Part shown: one piece after another, positions 34,505 through 44,155 of the stretch
How the letters are laid out: every line of letters starts with the position of its first letter
How positions within the stretch are numbered: the first letter of the stretch is position 1
Assembly: GCF_052065755.1 (NCBI RefSeq)
Contig: NZ_JBQHTK010000005.1
Coordinates: forward strand, 1 to 64,000
Direction: 5' to 3'
Source of the DNA: Allocoprococcus sp004560705
GTDB lineage: Bacteria; Bacillota; Clostridia; Lachnospirales; Lachnospiraceae
DNA length: 64,000 nt
Position numbers and translations under genes: made by a program
Notes under the pieces: model-generated
Told to the model about the DNA's origin: nothing
Seen by the model: the letters and a program-made list of their open reading frames with translations, nothing else
Database searches by the model: none

Positions 34505-35899
34505 ATGATACAATTGCCAGAAAGATTTGAAGAAAAGATGCAGTGCCTTCTGGGCTCTGAATTTGAGGAATATATCCGCTGTTACGAGGAGCCGCGTTAT
34601 TATGGGCTTCGGGTTAATACACGAAAGATCTCTGTGGAGGACTTCCTGAAAATTGCACCATTTCCGCTGACACCGATCCCGTGGATTGAAAATGGATTTT
34701 ATTATGACGGGGAGCAGGTCGCGCCGGCGAAACACCCCTACTATTTTGCAGGGCTGTATTATCTGCAGGAGCCCAGCGCGATGACACCGGCCAATCGGCT
34801 TCCTGTATCACCGGGAGAACGTGTGCTGGATGTATGTGCAGCCCCCGGCGGAAAAGCAACGGAACTTGGAGCAAAGCTTATGGGAGAAGGGGTACTGGTT
34901 GCCAATGATATCAGCAGTTCCCGTGCAAAGGGGCTTCTTAAGAATCTGGAAGTATTCGGCATCGGGAACATGCTGGTCCTCAGCGAAGAACCGGGTAAGC
35001 TGGAGAACTATTTTACCGGATATTTTGACAAGATTCTTATCGATGCTCCCTGCTCGGGAGAAGGGATGTTCCGCAAGGACAGGAAGATGGTAAAAGCCTG
35101 GGAAGAACATGGCCCATCCTTTTTTGCGAAACTCCAGCGAAGCATCATCACCCAGGCTGCACGCATGCTGAAGCCGGGAGGCATGATGCTGTATTCAACA
35201 TGTACCTTCGATCCGGAAGAGAATGAAGGTACGATCATGCATCTTTTGAAGGAATATCCGGAATTTGAAATTCTTGAGATGAAAGGATATGAGGGCTTTG
35301 CAGAAGGAATCCCATCGGCAATAGACGGAGGAATTCCCAAACTGACGAAAACCGTACGCATTTTCCCGCACCGCATGAGAGGCGAGGGGCATTTCCTGGC
35401 ACTTCTGCAAAAAGGACAGGCGGATACAGAACATGATGCCGATCATTATCCTTCCGCAAAGGGGGGCAGGAAAATTCCGGAAGAGCTTTCTGAATTTTTT
35501 GCGGATGTCGCATGGGATCTGAAGCCGGAACGCCTTGATATCCGCAATGAACGGGTTTATTACATGCCGGAGGATCTGCCTGATCTAAAGGGAATCCGTT
35601 TTCTGAGAAGCGGCCTTCTGCTTGGAGAACTAAAGAAAAAGCGTTTTGAGCCAAGCCAGGCGCTTGCCATGAATCTTTCGATGGAATCATATGCCCATAC
35701 CTTGGATCTAAAAGCGGAAGATACACGTGTACAGCGTTATCTGAAAGGTGAGACCATCGACGTAGATGATCTTGTTTCTTCCCGGGCAAAGGGATGGCAT
35801 CTTGTCTGTGTGGACGGATATCCGCTTGGATGGGGCAAGCTTGCAGGAGGAACACTGAAGAATAAATATCTGCCAGGATGGAGGAATCAGTCTGCATGA
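34505..35899 (+). CDS. rRNA (cytosine-5)-methyltransferase, RsmF/NOP2/Sun family
   Basis: 464 residues. The methyltransferase core has CAAPGGKATELGA (about 115-127), DAPCSGEGMFRKD (about 180-192) and YSTCTFDPEEN (about 232-242); the two cysteines are the catalytic pair. A C-terminal RsmF-type RNA-binding extension follows (about 300-464). It should make m5C in 16S rRNA. TGGAGGAAAG sets the start at 34505 instead of the in-frame ATG at 34472. It overlaps the next gene by ATGA. Confidence 0.93.
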   Translation: MIQLPERFEEKMQCLLGSEFEEYIRCYEEPRYYGLRVNTRKISVEDFLKIAPFPLTPIPWIENGFYYDGEQVAPAKHPYYFAGLYYLQEPSAMTPANRLPVSPGERVLDVCAAPGGKATELGAKLMGEGVLVANDISSSRAKGLLKNLEVFGIGNMLVLSEEPGKLENYFTGYFDKILIDAPCSGEGMFRKDRKMVKAWEEHGPSFFAKLQRSIITQAARMLKPGGMMLYSTCTFDPEENEGTIMHLLKEYPEFEILEMKGYEGFAEGIPSAIDGGIPKLTKTVRIFPHRMRGEGHFLALLQKGQADTEHDADHYPSAKGGRKIPEELSEFFADVAWDLKPERLDIRNERVYYMPEDLPDLKGIRFLRSGLLLGELKKKRFEPSQALAMNLSMESYAHTLDLKAEDTRVQRYLKGETIDVDDLVSSRAKGWHLVCVDGYPLGWGKLAGGTLKNKYLPGWRNQSA

Positions 35900-36600
35900 T
35901 CCGGTTAGACAAATACCTTGCCGACATGGATATGGGTACACGAAGTGAGATTAAGAAAGCAATTCGTCAGGGAATGGTAAAAGTCGATGACGTGACGGTG
36001 AAAAAACCGGAACTGAAGGTTGATGCCGATACGCAGAAAATCGCGGTGAACGGAAAAGAAGTTGTGTATCGCCGGATGGAATATTACATGATGAACAAAC
36101 CGGCCGGAGTGGTCTCTGCGACAAAAGATCCAAAAGAGAAAACCGTGCTTGATCTGTTCAAAGGACAGCGGAGAAAGGATCTCTTTCCCGTAGGAAGACT
36201 GGACAAGGATACGGTAGGACTGCTTCTTGTCACCAACGACGGGGAACTGTCGCATCGCCTCCTGGCGCCCGGAAAACATGTCGATAAGATTTATTATGCA
36301 AAAATAGACGGAGAAGTTAATTCTGAAGATGCAGATGCATTTGCACAGGGAATAGATATAGGAGACGAGAAGCTGACCCTTCCGGCCAGACTTGAGATCC
36401 TGACTTCCGGGAAAGAATCCGAGATCCGTCTTACTATTCAGGAAGGACGTTTTCATCAGGTCAAAAGAATGTTCGAAGCTCGGGGCAAGAAGGTGATCTA
36501 TCTGCGGCGAGAGTCCATGGGAACACTTGTACTGGATCCACAGCTCAGAGAAGGAGAGTATCGTCCATTGACCGAGGAGGAACTGAAGAAGTTATGTTAG
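35896..36600 (+). CDS. 16S rRNA pseudouridine synthase, RsuA family
   Basis: 234 residues: an N-terminal S4 RNA-binding domain (MIRLDKYLADMDMGTR) and a pseudouridine synthase domain with GRLDKDTVGLLLVTNDG (about 102-118), where the Asp is catalytic. RQMF-type end: RFHQVKRMFEARGK. RsuA-like enzymes modify the 16S rRNA 530 loop (U516). The ATGA overlap with the previous gene and GGAGG 11 bases upstream support the start. Confidence 0.93.
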   Translation: MIRLDKYLADMDMGTRSEIKKAIRQGMVKVDDVTVKKPELKVDADTQKIAVNGKEVVYRRMEYYMMNKPAGVVSATKDPKEKTVLDLFKGQRRKDLFPVGRLDKDTVGLLLVTNDGELSHRLLAPGKHVDKIYYAKIDGEVNSEDADAFAQGIDIGDEKLTLPARLEILTSGKESEIRLTIQEGRFHQVKRMFEARGKKVIYLRRESMGTLVLDPQLREGEYRPLTEEELKKLC

Positions 36601-37262
36601 AAGAAATGGAAGCCGTGATCTTTGACCTGGACGGAACATTGGTTGATTCCATGTGGGTCTGGGTCGAAATCGACAAAGAATATATTGAGAAATACCATCT
36701 TCGTGCGCCGGAGGATTTTTACGAACAGATGGAAGGGAAAAGTTTTACAGAGACAGCACAGTATTATCTGGATGTCTTTCCCGAACTTCCGCGCACGATC
36801 GAGGAAATAAAACAGGAATGGTATGAGATGGCACTGCATAAATATACGCATGAGGTCAGGCTGAAAGACGGTGCAAAGGAGTTCCTGCATGGAATCCACA
36901 AAAACCGGATCCGTACCGCCATAGCGACCAGCAATGACCGGAAACTGGTTCTGGCCACACTGAATGCTCTGGGAATCCAGAATGATATTGATGTAATCTG
37001 CACATCCTGTGAAGTGAAGAAGGGCAAACCGGCCCCGGACGTGTATCTGGCTGCAGCAAATAATCTTGGCATTGCGCCGGAGAAATGCCTGGTGTTTGAA
37101 GATGTACCGATGGGCATCCTTGCCGGGAAAAATGCCGGTATGAAGGTGTGTGCTGTAGAAGATGCATTTTCCAGCTGGCAGGAAGAAAAGAAACGGCAGC
37201 TTGCCGATTATTATATTCACAGCTATCATGATATAAAAAATCAAACATTCGAGGTATTATAA
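36594..37262 (+). CDS. HAD-superfamily hydrolase, beta-phosphoglucomutase-like
   Basis: 222 residues. HAD motifs: FDLDGTLVDS (about 9-18, with nucleophile Asp10), TSND (about 103-106), the Lys in KKGKPAPDVY (about 142-151) and EDVPMGILAGKNAG (about 165-178). It belongs to subfamily IA (PGM/phosphatase-like). The substrate cannot be decided. It overlaps the RsuA gene by 7 bases and abuts ygiQ. Confidence 0.9.
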   Translation: MLEEMEAVIFDLDGTLVDSMWVWVEIDKEYIEKYHLRAPEDFYEQMEGKSFTETAQYYLDVFPELPRTIEEIKQEWYEMALHKYTHEVRLKDGAKEFLHGIHKNRIRTAIATSNDRKLVLATLNALGIQNDIDVICTSCEVKKGKPAPDVYLAAANNLGIAPEKCLVFEDVPMGILAGKNAGMKVCAVEDAFSSWQEEKKRQLADYYIHSYHDIKNQTFEVL

Positions 37263-39176
37263 ATGAGTCAGGGATTTTTACCAATTAACAGAAAGGAAAT
37301 GCAGGACAGAGGATGGGATCAGGTTGATTTTGTCTATGTGTGCGGAGACGCTTACGTGGATCATCCCTCATTTGGTCATGCCATCATTACAAGGCTTCTG
37401 GAATCACACGGATACCGGGTTGCAATCCTGTCACAGCCGGACTGGAAAACGTCGGACAGCATTTGCGAATTCGGGGAACCGCGTCTGGCCTTTCTGGTTT
37501 CTGCGGGAAATATGGATTCCATGGTCAATCATTATACCGTTTCAAAGAAAAGGCGCCATCAGGATTCCTACACTCCCGGAGGCGTGATGGGAAAACGTCC
37601 CGATTATGCCGCTGTGGTTTATGGGAATCTGATCCGCCAGCGTTATAAAAAGACTCCGATTATTTTAGGGGGAATCGAAGCAAGCCTTCGAAGACTTGCC
37701 CACTACGATTACTGGTCAGACCGTCTGAAACGCTCCATCCTTCTGGATTCCGGAGCAGATCTGATTTCCTATGGAATGGGGGAACGCTCGATCATTGAGA
37801 TTGCAGAGGCACTGGATGCCGGACTCGATGTCAAAGATCTGACCTATCTTGACGGAACTGTCTGCAAAGTGAAGAGTCTGGACAGCATTTATGATGCAGT
37901 CATGCTGGAATCCTACGAAGCAATGAAAGAAGACAAGCTTCTCTATGCCAAGAGTTTCTACACCCAGTATCAGAATACGGATCCCTATTCCGGCAAACGT
38001 CTGGTGGAACCTTATTCTGACCATCTTTATGTGGTTCAGAATCCACCGGCGAAACCACTTACCCAGCAGGAAATGGATGATGTGTACAGCCTTCCCTATA
38101 TGAGAACGTATCATCCGTCCTATGAAAAATTCGGAGGAGTACCGGCGATCAGTGAAGTGAAATTCAGCCTGATCAGCAACAGAGGCTGTTTCGGCGGCTG
38201 CAATTTCTGCGCACTGACTTTCCATCAGGGTCGTATCATTCAGACAAGAAGCCATGAATCTTTAATTGAAGAAGCAAAGGGATTTACAGAAGACCCGGAT
38301 TTCAAAGGCTACATTCACGATGTAGGTGGACCAACTGCAAATTTCCGTGCACCCGCCTGCAAGAAGCAATTAAAATACGGCGCCTGTCCGAACAAACAGT
38401 GTCTGTTCCCGGCCCCTTGTAAAAACCTGATTGCCGATCATACAGACTATACGGCTCTGTTAAGGAAATTAAGAGAACTGCCGAAGGTGAAAAAAGTTTT
38501 CATTCGTTCTGGAATCCGGTTTGATTATCTTCTGGCGGATTCGGACGACACGTTCTTCCGGGAACTCTGTCAATATCATGTCAGCGGCCAGCTGAAAGTC
38601 GCACCGGAACACGTATCGGATGATGTTTTGAAGATGATGGGCAAGCCGGAACATGCCGTATATGAAAAATTCACAAAAAAATATGAGAAGCTGAATCAGA
38701 AAATGGGATTGAAGCAGTATCTGGTTCCCTATCTGATGTCTTCGCACCCAGGATCTACACTTAAAGATGCAGTATGTCTTGCAGAATATCTGAGAGATCT
38801 TGGGTATATGCCCGAACAAGTACAGGATTTCTATCCGACACCGTCCACGATTTCTACATGCATGTACTATACTGGTGTAGACCCGCGTACCATGAAGCCG
38901 GTCTATGTGCCAAAGAATCCGCATGAAAAAGCGATGCAGCGGGCATTGATCCAGTATCGTAACCCTCAGAATTACGATCTGGTCATGGAAGCACTGAAGA
39001 AGACAGGACGTATGGATCTGGTCGGATTCGGAGAAAAATGTCTGATTCGTCCCAGAAAACTGCGTTCTGAAAAACAGAATACAGAATCAAAGAAAAAGAA
39101 AGATTCAAAGAAAAATACGGATATGAAAAAGAAAACCGTTCCCACAAAGAAATCAAACGTAAGAAAGAAGAGGTGA
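37263..39176 (+). CDS. YgiQ family radical SAM protein
   Basis: 637 residues. The N-terminal YgiQ-specific domain begins with FLPINRKEM. The radical SAM cluster is CFGGCNFC (Cx3Cx2C, about 307-314) and more cysteines follow near 370-390 (CPNKQCLFPAPC). The last ~45 residues are a Lys/Ser-rich tail. The family reaction is not known. GAGGT precedes the ATG, and its start lies directly after the HAD stop. Confidence 0.92.
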   Translation: MSQGFLPINRKEMQDRGWDQVDFVYVCGDAYVDHPSFGHAIITRLLESHGYRVAILSQPDWKTSDSICEFGEPRLAFLVSAGNMDSMVNHYTVSKKRRHQDSYTPGGVMGKRPDYAAVVYGNLIRQRYKKTPIILGGIEASLRRLAHYDYWSDRLKRSILLDSGADLISYGMGERSIIEIAEALDAGLDVKDLTYLDGTVCKVKSLDSIYDAVMLESYEAMKEDKLLYAKSFYTQYQNTDPYSGKRLVEPYSDHLYVVQNPPAKPLTQQEMDDVYSLPYMRTYHPSYEKFGGVPAISEVKFSLISNRGCFGGCNFCALTFHQGRIIQTRSHESLIEEAKGFTEDPDFKGYIHDVGGPTANFRAPACKKQLKYGACPNKQCLFPAPCKNLIADHTDYTALLRKLRELPKVKKVFIRSGIRFDYLLADSDDTFFRELCQYHVSGQLKVAPEHVSDDVLKMMGKPEHAVYEKFTKKYEKLNQKMGLKQYLVPYLMSSHPGSTLKDAVCLAEYLRDLGYMPEQVQDFYPTPSTISTCMYYTGVDPRTMKPVYVPKNPHEKAMQRALIQYRNPQNYDLVMEALKKTGRMDLVGFGEKCLIRPRKLRSEKQNTESKKKKDSKKNTDMKKKTVPTKKSNVRKKR

Positions 39177-39180
39177 TACG

Positions 39181-39945
39181 ATGAAGATAGCAATTGTAAC
39201 CGGAGCATCTTCCGGGCTCGGCCGTGAATTTGTCAGACAGATTACACGTCTCTATAAGAATCTGGATGAGATCTGGGTGGTTGCGCGAAGAGCCGAAAGG
39301 CTGGAAGAACTGAAAGAAAAGCTCCCAGTGTATATCCGTGTCTTTGCAGGAGATATGGAAGAGGATCTAATTTACAAGCAGGTGCTGAACCGCCTGGAAA
39401 ATCAGAATCCGGATGTCCGAATGCTGGTAAATGCAGCCGGATTCGGGAAAATGGGAACGATCGAAGAGATTGCAGCCGAAGATAAAAAACTGCAGCTCCG
39501 CATGATCGATCTGAATTGCCGAGGACTTACCGAGATGACTCTGACTTGCCTTCCTTACATGTCAAAAGGGAGCCGGATCATAAATGTGGCCAGTGCTGCT
39601 GCGTTCTGCCCACAGAGCGGATTCGCGGTATATGCAGCCACAAAAGCCTATGTACTCAGCTTTTCCAAAGGGCTTGGTGCCGAAGTCAGAAAGAAAGGAA
39701 TTATTGTCACAGCTGTCTGTCCGGGACCGGTAGATACCGAATTCTTTGATGTAGCAGGGACCAATAACAGTCTGATGAAAAAAAAGGTTCTCAGTGATGC
39801 ACCTTCCGTAGTGAGAAAGGCTCTTATCGATGCCAGAAACCGCAAATCTATGTCTGTCTACGGAATCCCGATGAAAGCGGCACAGGCTGCGGCCAAGCTG
39901 CTTCCGGATCACATGATTCTGGCAGCGATGGAAAAACTCGGATAA
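39181..39945 (+). CDS. Short-chain dehydrogenase/reductase
   Basis: 254 residues. A Rossmann-fold oxidoreductase with TGASSGLGREF (about 7-17), NAAGFGKMG (about 84-92), the catalytic Tyr and Lys in YAATKAYV (about 147-154) and a catalytic Ser in VASAAAF. NAD(P)-dependent; the substrate is unknown. AGAAGAGG before the ATG. It follows ygiQ after 4 bases. Confidence 0.93.
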   Translation: MKIAIVTGASSGLGREFVRQITRLYKNLDEIWVVARRAERLEELKEKLPVYIRVFAGDMEEDLIYKQVLNRLENQNPDVRMLVNAAGFGKMGTIEEIAAEDKKLQLRMIDLNCRGLTEMTLTCLPYMSKGSRIINVASAAAFCPQSGFAVYAATKAYVLSFSKGLGAEVRKKGIIVTAVCPGPVDTEFFDVAGTNNSLMKKKVLSDAPSVVRKALIDARNRKSMSVYGIPMKAAQAAAKLLPDHMILAAMEKLG

Positions 39946-39989
39946 CTTCACAATGAATCAATGATATAAAAAGTAAGGCGGGATAACAA

Positions 39990-40565
39990 ATGAAAATACA
40001 TAAGGGAGAAGCAGGATATCTGAAAAAAAGAAAAGTTCAGCTTATGATCGAGCTGATTCTGGAGGCATCTCTGATCGGAGGGCTTCTTATTGCCGGATAT
40101 CTTCTGAACCATACAAGACTGAATATATTTACACTGGTAGCCATCCTTGCATGCTTACCGGCATGCAGAGCACTGGTCAATCTGATCATGCTCCTTCCGC
40201 ACCATTCCATGGATGAGGCGACAGAGCTTGAGATTTCCGGTGTGACGGAATACCTGACGATGCTCTATGACCTGGTCATCACCAGTGAACGAAAAGCGAT
40301 GCCGGTTGATGCAATTGCCATTTCAGGTAAAACGATCTGTGGATATGCCCGAAACAAAAAGGTCGATACGAATTACTGCGCAAGGCATATCAAGTCCATA
40401 CTTGCACAGAATAAAATTGAGAAAGTAACCGTTAAGATTTTCCATGATTATGTTGCTTTTCTTAGCAGAGCTGAAGGAATGAATAACATTGCCGCAGTTG
40501 AACGCGCAGATCAGCAGCGTCTGGAAGATGATATCAAGCAGATTATAATGGATATTTCTCTGTAG
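39990..40565 (+). CDS. Membrane protein of unknown function
   Basis: 191 residues: two membrane segments near the N-terminus (about 17-37 and 43-68) and a ~120-residue cytosolic domain with mixed alpha/beta character (MPVDAIAISGKTICGYARN, VTVKIFHDYVAFLSR). No motif I recognise. AAGTAAGGCGG precedes the ATG. It lies 12 bases before the RluA-type gene, so co-transcription is likely. Confidence 0.75.
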   Translation: MKIHKGEAGYLKKRKVQLMIELILEASLIGGLLIAGYLLNHTRLNIFTLVAILACLPACRALVNLIMLLPHHSMDEATELEISGVTEYLTMLYDLVITSERKAMPVDAIAISGKTICGYARNKKVDTNYCARHIKSILAQNKIEKVTVKIFHDYVAFLSRAEGMNNIAAVERADQQRLEDDIKQIIMDISL

Positions 40566-40577
40566 AAGGAGACCGTC

Positions 40578-41609
40578 ATGCAGAAAATCATCGTTTCACC
40601 AAACGAGGCCGGACAACGTCTTGACAAATTACTGGCCAAACACTTAAGCGAAGCTCCAAAAAGCTTTTTCTATAAAATGCTTCGGAAGAAAAATATTAAA
40701 TTAAATGGAGCAAGAGCTCAGGGAAATGAAAAACTGAAAGCCGGAGATGAGATCACACTCTTTCTTGCGGAAGAAACCATACAAAAATTTTCAGGCAAAA
40801 AAGAGACGATTCAGAATGAATTTCTGCGTCTGAAAGAGCAAAAAACTCCATTTCAGGTTCTGTACGAGGATTCAGAGGTTCTTCTTGTCGACAAACCTTC
40901 CGGGATGCTTTCTCAGAAAGCAAAACCACAGGATATTTCACTCAACGAATATGTGATTGCGTATATGCTCAAAAGCGGATCGCTCTCCTTAAAAGAACTA
41001 AAAAGCTTTAAGCCCGGTATCTGTAACCGTCTAGATCGGAATACAAGCGGCCTGGTCGCTGCGGGAAAGACACTTCGCGCTTTGCAGCAGCTTGGGGAAA
41101 TGTTTCGCTTAAGAACGATGAAAAAGTACTATCTTACCATTGTAAACGGTGAACTTACCAAAGAAACACATATCCACGGATGGCTGGTGAAAGACGAACA
41201 GACCAATAAGGTAAGAATCAGTCAGACAGAAGAGCCCCGGATGCAGGAAATTGAGACGGCTTATCGTCCCCTTGCCTCAAACGGCAGACAGACACTTCTT
41301 GAAGTACATTTGATCACCGGAAGGACCCATCAGATCCGTGCACACCTTGCATCTATCGGGCATGCAGTGATTGGAGACTATAAATACGGTTCGTTCGGAG
41401 TCAATTCTTATTTCAAAAAGAGCTATCACTTAGAAGCACAACTCCTTCATGCATGGAAGATGGAGTTCCCGATCTGCGATGGAGCCCTTTCGGGATTATC
41501 CGGCAAAACAGTGACTGCTCCGATTCCTGAAATGATGGAACAGATTATAAAAGGAGAACATCTGGCATGGCAACCTGGAATTCAAGAGGACTGCGCGGTT
41601 CAACGCTAG
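40578..41609 (+). CDS. RluA family pseudouridine synthase
   Basis: 343 residues: S4 domain (about 1-75), a linker, then the pseudouridine synthase domain. The catalytic segment is NRLDRNTSGLVAAG (about 151-164) and ITGRTHQIRAHLASIGH is the second family block. It modifies uridines in 23S rRNA or tRNA. AAGGAGACCG precedes the ATG. Its last 43 bases overlap recU. Confidence 0.94.
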   Translation: MQKIIVSPNEAGQRLDKLLAKHLSEAPKSFFYKMLRKKNIKLNGARAQGNEKLKAGDEITLFLAEETIQKFSGKKETIQNEFLRLKEQKTPFQVLYEDSEVLLVDKPSGMLSQKAKPQDISLNEYVIAYMLKSGSLSLKELKSFKPGICNRLDRNTSGLVAAGKTLRALQQLGEMFRLRTMKKYYLTIVNGELTKETHIHGWLVKDEQTNKVRISQTEEPRMQEIETAYRPLASNGRQTLLEVHLITGRTHQIRAHLASIGHAVIGDYKYGSFGVNSYFKKSYHLEAQLLHAWKMEFPICDGALSGLSGKTVTAPIPEMMEQIIKGEHLAWQPGIQEDCAVQR

Positions 41610-42109
41610 AAGATTTTATTAACCGTACCAATGAACGCTATCTGGATCAGGGCCTTGCCCTGATCCAGAAGATCCCGACCCCGATCACACCTGTCCGGAT
41701 GGACAAGGAAAACCGCCATATTACACTGGCGTATTTCGATCAGAGGAGTACCGTGGATTATATCGGAGCCGTCCAGGGAATTCCCGTCTGTTTCGATGCG
41801 AAAGAATGTAATACAGATACCTTTCCGCTTCACAACATCCATGATCATCAGGTCACATTTATGGAAAATTTTGAGAAACAGGACGGCATTTCGTTTATTA
41901 TCATTTATTACAGTGCACGGAACGAACTCTATTATATGCGCTTTCAGGAACTGAGACAATTCTGGATGCGCGGACAGGAGGGCGGGCGAAAAAGCGTGAG
42001 ACTGGAAGAACTGGATCCATCTTTTTTCATGCAGTTAAAAGGCGGGATCTATGTACCGTATCTTGACATGATACAAAAAGACCTGGATTTGCGGGAAGAT
42101 ACACCTTGA
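41567..42109 (+). CDS. recU: Holliday junction resolvase RecU
   Basis: 180 residues. A RecU-family nuclease that resolves four-way junctions in Firmicutes. The metal site is spread over VDYIGAVQG (Asp), CFDAKEC (Asp/Lys) and HQVTFMENF. The start MATWNSRGLRGST is family-like and AAAGGAGAAC lies upstream. A 43-base overlap with the preceding pseudouridine synthase gene is unusually long but both frames are well conserved. In Bacillus recU neighbours ponA; that link is absent here. Confidence 0.92.
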   Translation: MATWNSRGLRGSTLEDFINRTNERYLDQGLALIQKIPTPITPVRMDKENRHITLAYFDQRSTVDYIGAVQGIPVCFDAKECNTDTFPLHNIHDHQVTFMENFEKQDGISFIIIYYSARNELYYMRFQELRQFWMRGQEGGRKSVRLEELDPSFFMQLKGGIYVPYLDMIQKDLDLREDTP

Positions 42110-42134
42110 CAATTATCAGGAAAGTACTTATAAT
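42106..42134 (+). promoter_or_regulatory. Histidine operon promoter (perfect consensus)
   Basis: TTGACA, 17 bases, TATAAT, overlapping the recU stop codon. The ~105-base leader to hisZ holds a GTGAATATTCAC palindrome (42171-42182). I see no run of His codons, no T-box sequence and no terminator, so the control mechanism is open. Confidence 0.9.
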
Positions 42135-42245
42135 ACAACAAGGCTTTATTTAGCATGGTAGCATACTAAAGTGAATATTCACACAATGCCTGTTGCATTT
42201 CTGAAGAGAGAATAAAATCAGAATCTAAAAAGGAGTTATCAATTT

Positions 42246-43493
42246 ATGAAGCAGTTATTACATACCCCGGAAGGCGTAAGAGATATTTATAAGGATGAGT
42301 GTGCCAGAAAGCTTGCACTGACAAACCGTCTCCATAAAGTACTCCATTTATACGGATATCACGATATTCAGACACCGACTTTTGAATTTTTTGACGTATT
42401 CCGCAAAGAGATCGGAACGATACCTTCCAGGGAATTATATAAATTTTTTGACCGGGAGGGGAACACACTTGTTCTGAGGCCGGATATGACACCACAGATT
42501 GCCCGTGTTGCGGCGACGCTTCTCGGGGAACATGAATTCCCGGCTCGTCTGTGCTATGTCGGAAATACTTTTATCAACCATTCCAGCTATCGGGGAAGAC
42601 TGCGTGAGACGACCCAGCTCGGAGCCGAATTTCTCGGACTTGATAATGTGGATGCCGATGCAGAGATGCTGGCACTGGTTGTTGACTGTCTGAAGAAGGC
42701 AGGGCTGGAGGAATTCCAGATCAACGTCGGCAACGTGGATTTCTATCAGAGTCTGATGGAGGATGCACAGGTAGACGAAGAGACCGAACAACGCCTTCGT
42801 GAGCTGATCGCTAACCGGAACTATTTCGGAATGGATGAACTGCTCCAGGAGGCGGAAGTAAAGAAAAGCTCACGCGAAGCATTTTCAGCTCTTCCCGAAC
42901 TTCTGGGCGGTGTGGAGATCCTTGAACAGGCGAAACGGATCGCTCCGAATTCGAAAGCACTCAAAGCAGTCAAACGTCTGGAAGCCATTTATGAAGTATT
43001 GAAAGCTTACAATGTATCCGACTATATCAGTTTTGACCTGAGTATGTGCGGAACATACGGATACTATACCGGAATCATTTTCCGGGGCTATACCTTCGGA
43101 ACGGGCGATGCCATTGTAAAGGGCGGACGTTACGACCAGCTGGTGGAAAAGTTCGGAAGAACCATGCCTTCCATCGGATTTGCAATCGTGATCGATGATC
43201 TGATGAACGCACTGCAGCGCCAGAAGATCCGGATCCCTCATGGTCAGAAGAATACGCTCATCATTTACGATGAAGGACGGCAGAAAGATGCTGTACTGCT
43301 GGCGCGCGAATTCCGAAGCAAAGATAAAAACACAGAATTACTGATGAAAGAAGAGGACCGTTCGGTCGAGTTCTATATCGACTACGGTAAACGAACGCTT
43401 GCTGGAGGACTTTTGTATCTTCAAAATACCAGTCAGATACGAATGTTCAATCTTCAGACCGGTGAACAGAAAATTATAAAAAGTAGGGATTAA
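42246..43493 (+). CDS. hisZ: ATP phosphoribosyltransferase regulatory subunit HisZ
   Basis: 415 residues, a histidyl-tRNA-synthetase-like protein without a tRNA-binding role. Class II landmarks: motif 2 FCYVG/RLREttq-like segment (RLCYVGNTF, then RGRLRETTQLG) and motif 3-like GGRYDQLVEKFG. It forms the active hetero-octamer with short HisG, and short HisG is the next gene. AAGGAG precedes the ATG. First gene of the his operon. Confidence 0.95.
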   Translation: MKQLLHTPEGVRDIYKDECARKLALTNRLHKVLHLYGYHDIQTPTFEFFDVFRKEIGTIPSRELYKFFDREGNTLVLRPDMTPQIARVAATLLGEHEFPARLCYVGNTFINHSSYRGRLRETTQLGAEFLGLDNVDADAEMLALVVDCLKKAGLEEFQINVGNVDFYQSLMEDAQVDEETEQRLRELIANRNYFGMDELLQEAEVKKSSREAFSALPELLGGVEILEQAKRIAPNSKALKAVKRLEAIYEVLKAYNVSDYISFDLSMCGTYGYYTGIIFRGYTFGTGDAIVKGGRYDQLVEKFGRTMPSIGFAIVIDDLMNALQRQKIRIPHGQKNTLIIYDEGRQKDAVLLAREFRSKDKNTELLMKEEDRSVEFYIDYGKRTLAGGLLYLQNTSQIRMFNLQTGEQKIIKSRD

Positions 43494-43495
43494 CG

Positions 43496-44152
43496 ATGAA
43501 GGACATGAGATATTTAACATTTGCCCTCTGTAAGGGACGACTTGCAAGACAGACGCTGGAACTGTTAGAGCAGATGGGAATTACCTGTGACGAGATGAAG
43601 GATAAAGATTCCCGGAAACTGATTTTTGTAAACGAAGAACTGAAACTGAAATTCTTTTTATCAAAAGGGCCGGATGTGCCAACCTATGTAGAATATGGTG
43701 CGGCAGATATCGGTGTTGTCGGAAAGGACACCATTCTGGAAGCCGGCAGAAAAGTGCATGAAGTACTGGATCTCGGATTCGGGAAATGCCGGATGTGTGT
43801 GTGCGGTCCTGCCGAAGCCAGATCTTGCCTGGATAACCACGAACTGATCCGGGTTGCAACGAAATACCCGGCGATTGCAAAGGACTATTTCTACAACACC
43901 CGACATCAGACTGTGGAGATCATCAAGCTCAACGGTTCTATTGAACTGGCACCAATCGTCGGACTTTCCGAAGTAATCGTTGACATCGTGGAAACCGGAT
44001 CTACTCTGCGTGAAAACGGTCTGACGGTGTTGGAAGAGGTTTGTCCGCTTTCTGCGCGTATGATCGTCAATCCGGTCAGTATGCGTCTGGAGAACAAACG
44101 AATCAAAGAACTTCTGATGAATATGCGTACGATTTTGAAAGGAGAAGAATAG
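43496..44152 (+). CDS. hisG: ATP phosphoribosyltransferase catalytic subunit, short form
   Basis: 218 residues, the short HisG lacking the C-terminal regulatory domain. It catalyses the first step (ATP + PRPP to phosphoribosyl-ATP). The PRPP-binding segment is IVDIVETGSTLRENGL (about 161-176). ATG 43496 is used; a second in-frame ATG at 43505 has the better GAAGGAC spacing. It depends on HisZ for activity and feedback. Confidence 0.96.
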   Translation: MKDMRYLTFALCKGRLARQTLELLEQMGITCDEMKDKDSRKLIFVNEELKLKFFLSKGPDVPTYVEYGAADIGVVGKDTILEAGRKVHEVLDLGFGKCRMCVCGPAEARSCLDNHELIRVATKYPAIAKDYFYNTRHQTVEIIKLNGSIELAPIVGLSEVIVDIVETGSTLRENGLTVLEEVCPLSARMIVNPVSMRLENKRIKELLMNMRTILKGEE

Positions 44153-44155
44153 ACG

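Noticed and set aside
42135..42245. T-box or His-rich leader peptide before hisZ
   Set aside because: No T-box core sequence, no His codon run and no terminator in the leader.
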